DNA of 64,000 nucleotides. Source: Carya illinoinensis. Taxonomy: Eukaryota; Streptophyta; Magnoliopsida; Fagales; Juglandaceae. The DNA lies in the NCBI RefSeq assembly GCF_018687715.1, contig NC_056752.1:12973501-13037500 (forward strand). The letters are read 5' to 3'. The notes beneath the pieces were generated by a model, which did no database searches, was not told the origin of the DNA, and saw only the letters and a program-made list of their open reading frames with translations. The translations under genes were made by a program, and so were the position numbers. This document shows, piece by piece, positions 55,576 to 64,000 of the stretch. Each line of letters starts with the position of its first letter. Position 1 is the first letter of the stretch.

Positions 55576-56732
55576 GGTAATGTGATACCCAAATTTTAGT
55601 GTATTTTTATTGAAAAAGTATTTTAATTGACTTAAAAATTGGTTCTCTTATTTTAAATTTATTGGATTTTTGCTAGATTTATTTTGTGATTTTAAGTTGT
55701 GAAATTTATTTCGATGTGTTTTTTTAATATTAATTATTGTTTTGTGTTTAAATTATTTTTTAATTTAAATCAGTTTATTTTTTGACTTTAAATTATGGTT
55801 TTGTTGGTTTTTATTTATTATTTTATTTTAGCTAGTTACTGCGTTTAAATTGTGTATTCAATTTATTGTTTTAAAATCATTTTCATTGGATCAATATTGT
55901 AACTCAAGTTATGAGGATTAGATCTCATTTCTTTCCTTTGCTTTTACTTTTTCTTTTTTCCTTTTTCTCTCTTTCCTTTTTCCTTTCCTCCTCTTTTCTT
56001 TTTTCCTCTTATTTCTCATCTGCTCCTCCTTTCTCCCACGCGACCCAGCCCCCTCCCTCTCCCCGTTCAATTTCGTTTGGCCCTCCAGTGCACTGCCACA
56101 CGCCGACGTGAGCCTTACCGCCGCTCCCACCTAGTTCCCCACCAGCTGGCAATCCTCTCCCTCCATTTTCAGGTCCAACCATGATGTCGTTAGCCTCCAC
56201 GCACGGCTAGAAGTCACTGCTTCTTTGTGCTTCAGCGCCACTATCACTCCACCATCAATCATCACATTTTCACCACTTCATCACCAGTCCTTTAACAACC
56301 CAAACCACCCTTCCCCAGCTCTGATCCACCACTGGTGAAGCTCAACCATCACATTTTTCGATTTGGGCTTTTTTGCCTTCAACCGCCGCCTACGCTGTCA
56401 CCCACAGCCAACCACCACTACCATTAGCTTCACCTACACCTCAAAACCCTACCCTAGTCTTTCCTAATCTTCGTTTGTCTCTGTTCAAATTTGGGTATTT
56501 TAAGACCCATGGCCATAGTGCATTTTGTACCGTGACGTTGTTTTGCTGACACCTTTTGCAGCTCATTGATTATCCAAAAATTATATTATAGTGTTGTAAG
56601 TATTTTTTTCAAAGAAATTTTGAGATTTATTTATATTTTTGTGCTAATTCTTATTTATTATGAATTGGTTGGTTGTGCCGAACTGAATCCGAGGAGTCGG
56701 GAGTCGGATGGATTGGAGGATAGAGTTATTTG

Positions 56733-56986
56733 TAGGGGTGGGCATCGAGGCCTTGCACCCCGCTGCACCGCCCCGTTTGCCCTGACCCGCATATACGGGA
56801 TGGGGTATCCACACCTTGTCCCCCGCCCATATAAGAGTTTCCCAACGAAGGCGAGGGACGGAGGGGCTAAGCCCCCGATTTGCATTTCCCCAACCCCACA
56901 CCGCATATATATTATATTATATATATATAGCCCTATATAAATGAAATTCAATTGCACTCGCCACTTGCACCACTTTCTTGCTCTTG

Positions 56987-57034
<48 letters not shown>

Positions 57035-60000
57035 GATGCACGATATCCAGATTAAAGTATCCTCTCTTGCCATCACAAAGGTAAGACTCCGCAACCAAGT
57101 TTGGCAGTTTCTCCATTTTTTTTTTTTTTGAGTTTTGATCGGAGATTGGAAGAATGATGCGTTGAATCAGAGATGGAGGATGAGAATTTGTAAATTTGTG
57201 TGCTATGGATTTGTGGATTGGGATTGTGCATCTGTATTGTATTTGTGAATTTGTTTTTTTTTTTTATAGTTTTTATTATTTCGGAAACCTTAAATTAATT
57301 TATGATTTGAAACTCAAAACCCCTAAATCAGGTTTCAATCCGAAATCCTAATTTTATTTAGGATTGGAATCCCTAAATCAATTTAGGGTTTCAGATTGAA
57401 ACCCCTAATTTTCATTTATTTTTATTAATTTTCAGAATTTAATAACTTGAAATAAAAGACAAAATCTGAAAATTTTTACCATATTTAACATTTTTATGAT
57501 TCAAAAGAGTCTTTATTTTACTTTTTATTATTATTATTATTAGGGACCCAATTTTAAATGAAATTGAAAGGAATCAAAAGATTATTGTTTTCTAAAAAAC
57601 TATTAATATTTATCTCTTTTCACAAATATTTATGCATTTTTAATTTTACCTTTTTAATTCAGAATACTTATGGTTACATTTCTTTTTTAGTTTTTTTTTT
57701 TATTTTTATTTAGTGATTTAGAAAATGTTGCCTAATAATACTATGAATTTTTTTAAAAAATATTAAAAAATAATGTAAAAAAAAAACAAATATGTATAGC
57801 TAATTAACTAATTGAATTTTATTTAGCGGTTTGAATTGAAACTCCTAAAATTTCAATTTAGGGTTTCAATACGTAATCCTAAATTTAAATTTTAAGAGTT
57901 TCAATTCAAACCCCTAAATAAATTAGTTTCAATCATTGCACTTTGTCTTGTTTATTATTTCATGTATTATTACATTTTTTATGTCTTGTGTTTGATTGCA
58001 CTTTGCCTTTTTTATTTTTATTTTTTATCTTTTATTTTTTATATCTTGTATTGGATTGTACTTTGAAAATGATTTATTGTGTTGGAGAATCAGGAATGTC
58101 TTCTCAAAGGGATCTGGATTTCAATGAGAGCTCTCCTACCCCACCCAATACCTCTGCCTCAGAACCTAACTCTACTCCAACTCCTACGATGAGTACACCT
58201 TGCCCTGCCCCTAAACTCACACAGGGCAAGAAACCTGTGTCCATAGTTTGGTCTCACTTTACCAAACTAGAGGATGGTGACCCCAATAACTAACAAGTTA
58301 AATGTAATCAATGTAGAAAAATATATGGATGACACTATAGGAAACATGGTACATCCCAACTGAAGGTCCATTTAGAGGAACAATGCAAGAAGAGTGCAAA
58401 ATTAAAATCCTTAGTAGAGAAGAGTCAATCTAGACTAGATATTGGATTAAGAAAAATAGCGGATGAGAGTGGTGGGGCCGGGGGTCCAACGTTGAAGAGG
58501 TATACGAAGTATAATCTCAATGAGTGTAGAAGGAAGTTAGCTCGTATGATTGTCATAGACGAGTTGCCTTTTCAGTTTGTGAAGGGTAAAGGATTCCAAG
58601 AATTTGTCCAAGAGTTGGAACCGAGATTTACGCTTCCTTCTAGCCACACTGTGGCAAATGATATTAAAAAGATGTACAGAAAAGATAAAAATGTTTTGAT
58701 GGGCCAATTGGTGGGTTTGGTAGTTTGCCTCACTACCGATACTTGGACTTCTATCCAAAATATGAATTACATGTCTTTGACTGTGCATTTTGTTAATTCT
58801 AATTGGGTTCTTCACAAAAAGATTATTAAATTTTATCAAATAATCGATTATAAGGGTGAAACGATTGGGAAAACCTTGGAGACTGTAATAAATGAGTGGG
58901 TGTTGGCACGGGTTTTGACTATTGTGGTTGATAATGTGTCATCTAATGATGTTGTTTTGGGATATCTGAAGGCTTATCTTAAAGAGGCAAATAAGGCATT
59001 CTTGGGTGGTGAATATTTACATCTTAGATGTGCTGCACATATTTTGAATTTAATTGTGATTGAGGGGTTGAAAAATGTTGATGACACGCTTGAACAAGTT
59101 AGAATGACTGTGAAATTTATGAGATCTTCTCCTTTTAGATTGAAGAAATTCAAAGTTGTTGCAAAGATTGAGGGCATAACATCGAAGAAGGGTCTTTATA
59201 CTGATGTTCCTACCCTATAGAACTCAACCTTCTTGATGTTGGAAGCAGCCCAAGAATATAAGGCAGCCTTTCAATTATTAGGTGATGAAGACATTTAATA
59301 TGTCAAATATTTTGATGAGCAAAGGCGATTAGGAAAGCCTAATGATGATGATTAGGTAGTAGTTTCTACTTTTGTTGATTTTCTCGGGCTTTTTTACGAT
59401 GTCACATTGAATATATCTGATTCTTTGTACCCTACATCCCATGGGTTTTGTCAACAAATATGTAGAGTGAAAGAAGAATTAGAAGACATGTGTAGGAATT
59501 CCAATGAAAGGATGAGAGAGATGGCAGTGACTATGATGCTAAAATATAACAAGTATTAGAGAGATTTGACTAGAATGAATATTTTGTAATAGGTGGCTGT
59601 TATTCTTGATTTTCGTTTGAAATTTTCAGGCATGTTATATGGTTTGGGACTTGCTCACGATTAGGCATAGGCTGATCTTATTGGTGAAATGGTTTGAAAT
59701 ACCCTGGTTAAATTGTATGATGAGTTTAATGTAATTAAGGGTGATATTGCATCTAATATACATACACCTACTCCAACGCCTCCTACAGATATCGTGATCG
59801 GGCCTCTTACAAAGAAGCGTAGAATGTCATGGACTAAGACTTTCGGACAGAATTCCACACTAGTTCATCAATCTACGAAGGTGGTTTCGGAGTTAGACAA
59901 CTATTTGTCAGCAGATATGGTCCAAGATGATGATAATAATTTCGATATATTATGATAATGGAAGACTATAGCAAATAAATATCTCATTCTTTCTGAGATT

Positions 60001-61024
60001 GCCCACTGTATTTTGGACATCCCTATTAGCACCGTTACCTCAGAGTCAACCTTTAGTACCAGAGGGCACATATTAGATCATTTTCGTAGTTCATTGTCTC
60101 CTACAACTATAGAGGCATTGATATGCACATAGAGTTGGACGAAATGAAATGATATTCATGTTCCTGATGTTTTAGATTTTAAGAAGACCGATGAGGAGGA
60201 GGATGGTGATCAGTTTAGATCTGGACCACTTGGTAATTGTTTTCATTTTATTTTTTTTTATTTTTTTATATTTATTTCAATTTCATCGGTATTAATTTTA
60301 GTATTAATTGACAATTGTTATAGAAACACATGAGAGGACGTCTAGCTCTGCTACAATATAAATATGTGCTCAAGCCTAGGCCGTCCCAAATGTCACAGCC
60401 AAAGACAATCTACATCTCTCTCTTTAGAATATTCAAAATTTGAATCATTTGTTCATATTATGTATTCAATGATCTGTAAATTTGATACAATATCCCTTGG
60501 AAAATTTTATATTTGTAATTTTGTAATTGTTTAGCTTTTCAATTTTGTAATAGCTTAATTATTATTATTAGTTTCTTAGGTATTAGATTAGTAACTTTTA
60601 TTCATGTAACTTTTTTTTTAGTAGACTAGACTGACTAATAATTATTAGCCATAAAATCAATTTTTATTCATGTAACTTTTTTTTTTTTAATCTGATTTTT
60701 AAATTTTTCTTTTTTACTTATAATTTTATAGGCTCAAAATGGCCTAGAAGCTGTTTCTGGGCCTAAAAGAAAAGCTTGTGGGCCATTTTAAGCCCATTTC
60801 AGTTGTTTCTAGGCCATTTTTGGCTTAGAAATTGCTTCTGGGCCCAATGCCTAGTATGGGCAGATGGATTGCCCTCTAATCCGTACCCAGTTATGCGGGA
60901 CGGGGTACATCGCCCTCGCACACTAGGGGCGGGGGATGGGGGCAGCATTCCCCATCCGCCCCATGCAGGGGTGAGGGGCGAGGATGGGGCTACCCCGCAC
61001 CGTGTGGTGCGAGTAGCACCCCTA
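56733..61024 (+). mobile_element. hAT transposon (hAT-2), 4.3 kb
   Basis: Terminal inverted repeats TAGGGGTGGGCA and, reversed, TAGGGGTGCTAC. The 8-bp duplication is GTTATTTG (56725-56732) and GTTGTTTT (61025-61032), 6 of 8. GC-rich subterminal regions rich in CCCCGC and GCGGGG flank the transposase gene. A TC microsatellite lies at 56994-57032. Inserted in solo LTR A3. Confidence 0.88.
58096..60361 (+). pseudogene. hAT transposase (hAT-2), decayed, probably two exons
   Basis: ATG at 58096 (MSSQRDLDFNESS). A BED zinc finger follows: KPVSIVWSHFTKLEDG, VKCNQCRKIYGCHY and HLEEQCKKS with an in-frame TAA. A 242-codon open stretch (58492-59220) contains KLARMIVIDELPFQFV, CLTTDTWTSIQNMNYMSLT, VVDNVSSNDVVLGYL and LHLRCAAHILNLIVIEGL. 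Beyond a TAG, NSTFLMLEAAQEYKAAF follows, and farther on the C-terminal dimerisation block reads LDIPISTVTSESTFSTRG, then SSLSPTTIEALICT. A GT...AG intron at about 60233-60323 would join LDFKKTDEEED...GPL to ETHERTSSSATI and TAA. At least eight stops, many TAG, make it inactive. Confidence 0.88.
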
Positions 61025-61935
61025 GTTGTTTTTGTGATTGGTCGGATGTTGATTATTTGTGTCATGTCTTGTACATTTCATAATTGCACGCATGTTCATG
61101 TTTGTAAATGAAAACTGAATTTTCACATAATTGCATACATATTCATGTGAATATTTGAAACTAGGTTTTCATGTGAAAAATAGATTTTGGGTGGGTGTGT
61201 ATCACCACCCCAAGCCAAGATGAGGCATTATCTTGATAGAACTCATCTAGTCACTTGGGAGCGAAATATATTGAGTGATGTCTCCTAGATTGTAGTTGGG
61301 TGACAACAAGCTTGAACGATACGGTAACGCTGTCATGTCGACTCTATAGCCCCTCTGCTAGAGGGGCTAGAGGATACTTAGTCATGACACGTGCTAGGAG
61401 TGGAGCTAGGTATCGCTTGTTACGAAGTCACATGCGTGGTCGTTACCTACGGTGTGACAGTGAGAGAGCCAGAGTGTGTGGATGATCCCTAGGGGAGATC
61501 AATGTGCATACGATAAAATTGAATAATTGGTTTTGATAATTGGATAATTGGTCATTTTCTAGAAAAATAGCGAGTTTTGGTTGAAGGGCATGTGGACAAT
61601 TTTCTAGGAAAATAGTGGTTTTTATATGTGGTTATTTTCTAGAAAATTGCAAGATTTGATTAATGTAATATATAGACCATTTTTTGAGAAAATTGTAGAT
61701 TTTATGTTGGGCCATTTTCAAGGAAAATAGTAGATGTTTTAATGGACTGGTTATGTTTTGGGCCAAAATGAGATTTTGGCTTGCGTTGGAAAAAATTCAT
61801 TTGCGTGAAAAATGATTTTTGGGTCTCATGCATAATCCATCATATGCATTCATGTTTGCTGGTTGCATCTATATATTTTATCTCGTGAGTTGTTTGGATT
61901 ATTACTTACCTGTGGTACCATTTTGTGGTACTGTA

Positions 61936-61995
61936 GATTTTGATGCAAATGATGAGAAGGATGAGCCTGAAGAGGCAACTCCGCCAAAGAAGTGA
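61936..61995 (+). other. Short acidic reading frame conserved in family A LTRs (A3)
   Basis: Twenty codons: DFDANDEKDEPEEATPPKK then TGA, preceded by TAG|ATTTTG. Compared with A2 it has one extra codon, GAA for GAG and GCA for GCG in the EPE-A block. Confidence 0.4.
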
Positions 61996-62303
61996 TTTGG
62001 TGCCATTTGCTTGTATTTTGGAAATTGTTATCCCGCTTTTGAATTATATATTTTGGCTTATATTATGCTTTGCTGGTTAACTATAATATTTTTGATATGC
62101 TTGTATTTAAGCGAATTTGTATTTAAACAATTCTGATACTTAGTAAATTGACTTTAATTATCTGTTGTGTTGTTTTTGTTGTACACTTTTTGCATGTACA
62201 TACACTAAGCACTTAGCGATGGGATGCGTGACCTGTGTTGTCATCATCTCGACGCCTCGATTTCCACTTATTTGTACGTGGGAGTTGAGGGCATCACATG
62301 TAA

Positions 62304-62488
62304 ACCCACTCGCCTTCTTCAAAATTCTACTCTATTTGCTTTAAATCTGCAAATGGTTTCAATCTTTCTTGGGCCACATAGATTTTCTCACAAAAGGAGG
62401 ACAATTTTGTCTCGTGAATTTAAGGCTTCTTTCATGGACTGAACCGATGTTGTGCCTGGAGAATGAGCCAACAATGGTGAAGATGGGT
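62304..62488 (-). pseudogene. gypsy-3 integrase C-terminal segment
   Basis: Reads LLAHSPGTTSVQSMKEALN, SRDKIVLLL (break) ENLC and RVEF then a frame slip and GEWVY-like text at the A3 junction, where family elements have PGTTKV...ALKERNEIL and EVGDWVY. Confidence 0.75.
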
Positions 62489-63101
62489 TGGGGTGTAACC
62501 GGTTCGGTTTGGTCCGATTTTTGATAAAATTTGAGATCAAATTGATATGAACCAATTTTGTATTTTCAAAAATCACTTCAACACCGGTTACCCTCTAAAC
62601 CGGTTCTTCTGGTTTTAGCAGTCCGATTCTTTTCAGTTTTCTGATTTTAATATATTATATTATATTATATATTATATAATATATATTATAATTGTATTAT
62701 AAACTATAATGTTATATTATAATATATAATATAGTGATATATTATAGTATATTATAATATATAGTGATATAGTATTAGTATAACTATTAATGTAATAAAT
62801 TATAGTGATATAAGATTTTAAAATTTAATATTATATTAATTAGTAATATATCATATAATACAAAATGATTTTATATATAATTATATATAAAAATTATATA
62901 AAATATAAAAAAATTAAAATATATATGAACTAGTTCAGTCCGATTTTAGGAAAAAAAAATTAAAAACGAACCGATTTTGATTGGTTTTAAAAAAATAAAA
63001 CCGATACCAGAATGAATCAAACTCGGTACTAGACCGAACCCACTGGTTCAGTCCAGTTTAACGGTTCATCGATTTTTATTTTTATTTTTTTACACCCCTA
63101 A
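62489..63101. mobile_element. Non-autonomous hAT element, 613 bp
   Basis: Starts TGGGGTGTAACCGGTTCGG and ends TTTTTACACCCCTAA (reversed TTAGGGGTGTAAAAA). Target duplication AGATGGGT (62481-62488) and AGGTGGGT (63102-63109), 7 of 8. The CCGGTT/AACCGG-rich subtermini flank a very AT-rich core (62650-62930) of ATAT and TATAAT runs. It splits gypsy-3 integrase. Confidence 0.85.
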
Positions 63102-63109
63102 AGGTGGGT

Positions 63110-63595
63110 ATCCATAAACTAATTCAAAATGTGTGATTTTTGTGGAAGTATGTAGATTTGTGTTTTACCACCATTATGCCATAAGTAACCATTTAGACCA
63201 TTCTCTAAGTTTAACACCCTAGAAATATCACAAATAGTGCCCGACGCATTTGTTGACAACTTCACTATGTCCATTCGTCTTGAAATAGGTTGAACTGAAT
63301 TTAAGCGCATTTCCTTTGAGAATAAGCTAGTTAACATTGGATCCCTATCACTTACAATAGAGTTAGGCATTCCATGTAATTTAAAAACATTGACATTAAA
63401 AACTTGAGCTATCTTAGAAGCAATGTAAGGATGAGCAACAGGAATGCAATGTGCATACTTACTCAGCCTATCCACCTCAACCAAAACAACACTAAATCCA
63501 TGAGAAATGGGTAACCTTTATATGAAATCCATAGAAATGTCAAACCACACCTTCTTTGGAATGGGTAAAGGCTATAGGAGTCCAACTGGATGGAT
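63110..63595 (-). pseudogene. gypsy-3 integrase catalytic core
   Basis: Reads PIPKKVWFDISMDFI (stop) RLPISHGFSVVLVEVDRLSK, YAHCIPVAHPYIASKIAQVF, VFKLHGMPNSIVSDRDPML (second Asp in SDRD) and LFSKEMRLNSVQ. After a frameshift come text matching the Glu helix region and WYNTNLHTSTK-like text. First Asp is in FDISMD. Confidence 0.85.
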
Positions 63596-63599
63596 ATTT

Positions 63600-64000
63600 T
63601 CAATTTTTTACTATCAATGTTGCTAAAGTAGGCGGAGACCATCTGGTGTTGAGTGGATATAAGCCATCGTGCATGGTGCCTTTAAGAATCACTTTATCTG
63701 TCTTCGGTTTCTTAAGAAGAAAGTCCCACAGATAAAACAAAAAATAACAATTATTATCCTTTGTGAATTGAGAAACTAATAGTAAATTTTTCTAAATAGA
63801 TTGGAACAACAAGAACATTACTCAATGTGATAGAAGTGTGAGCTAGGAAGAATAACTAGTCCAACTATAGAAATAGGAAGAGCACTAATGTTGCCAACCA
63901 TTACTAAATCAGTACCTATATACGATTCAATACCTTGAGCCTCATTTGTAGTGGAAGTCATGTGATGATTGGCACCTGTGTGAGGGTACCAAGTTTCATC
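63600..64000 (-). pseudogene. Ty1/copia protease to pre-integrase fragment
   Basis: From the window edge leftwards: DETWYPHTGANHHMTSTT (copia protease, usual DSGA/DTGA reads HTGA), GIESYIGTDLVMVGNISALP, ISIVG, ILPSSHFYHI, LVVPIYLEKFTISFS-like text and KGTMHDGLYPL, as in the GAG-pre-integrase region that follows. It abuts gypsy-3 at about 63600 and continues outside the window. Confidence 0.7.

Larger units (their letters stand above)
55581..62298 (+). mobile_element. Solo LTR, family A (copy A3), carrying a hAT transposon
   Basis: Starts TGTGATACCC and ends GAGGGCATCACA, with target duplication GGTAA (55576-55580) and TGTAA (62299-62303), 4 of 5 bases. Without hAT-2 (56733-61024 plus one duplication) it is about 2.4 kb. 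It shares with A1 and A2 the TCCGAGGAG...GTCGGATGGATTGGAGG block (56690-56720), the acidic frame (61936-61995) and CAATTCTGATACTTAGTA (62130). It interrupts the gypsy-3 integrase frame at a Trp-Val-Tyr. Confidence 0.9.
55100..63595 (-). mobile_element. Chromovirus-type gypsy remnant (gypsy-3), split by three insertions
   Basis: Minus-strand order: integrase core (63595-63110), [non-autonomous hAT], integrase C-terminal (62488-62304), [solo LTR A3 with hAT-2], integrase tail and chromodomain-like end (55575-55190), polypurine tract (GGAGGAGGGAT, 55167-55177) and probably the start of a 3' LTR (TGTCATTGG, 55166 leftwards). Text continues across each insertion, which proves a single original element. 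It resembles gypsy-2 in sequence but lies in the opposite orientation. 5' parts are missing. Confidence 0.82.

Overview
This is nuclear DNA of a flowering plant, almost certainly a woody eudicot. It is AT-rich and packed with broken plant retrotransposons (Athila/Tat-type and chromovirus Ty3/gypsy, Ty1/copia, RNase H-bearing L1-type LINEs), hAT and Tourist-like DNA transposons, a tRNA-derived SINE and long CT microsatellites. The LINE and Tourist-like families remind me of Juglandaceae/Fagales, but that is a low-confidence impression. I see one intact host gene. No rRNA gene, functional tRNA gene, CRISPR array or bacterial-style operon is present.

Layout. 1-2000: the LTR end of an Athila/Tat-like element that runs off the left edge (minus strand). 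2240-4689: a decayed hAT transposon. 5803-30960: a minisatellite split by an Athila-like element at 6365-30302 (minus). That element has matching LTRs, a tRNA-Asp-type primer site and decayed gag, protease, RT, RNase H and integrase. Inside it lie a LINE with 13-bp target duplications (8985-16886), itself split by a solo LTR (11108-13226). A second solo LTR of the same family (21388-25310) splits the RT and carries a third, different solo LTR (22090-23626). There are also two related copia-like LTR fragments. 32611-37720: a chromovirus on the plus strand with short LTRs. 38423-38913: a non-autonomous hAT with an exact 8-bp target duplication.

39747-53474 (minus): the host gene, eight exons encoding a 434-residue chitinase-domain-containing protein 1 (CHID1-like, GH18 fold, membrane-anchored). 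All seven introns are GT-AG and all phases join. Introns 1, 3 and 5 are stuffed with LINEs, hAT-like elements, MITEs and a SINE, and two MITEs sit just upstream of its start.

54783-64000: a degraded chromovirus on the minus strand. Its integrase is split by a third copy of the 2.1-2.4 kb solo LTR family (55581-62298), which carries a hAT transposon with a recognisable transposase (56733-61024). A 613-bp non-autonomous hAT (62489-63101) splits it again. A copia protease fragment occupies the right edge.

No obviously new gene system is visible. The most informative signals are the nested insertions, readable to the base from target duplications and from host reading frames that resume across them. 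Another is a short acidic reading frame conserved, with frame-preserving length changes, near the 3' end of all three solo LTRs of one family. The third is the CHID1-like gene, which keeps its exons despite heavy intron loading. All joins and family calls were made by eye.
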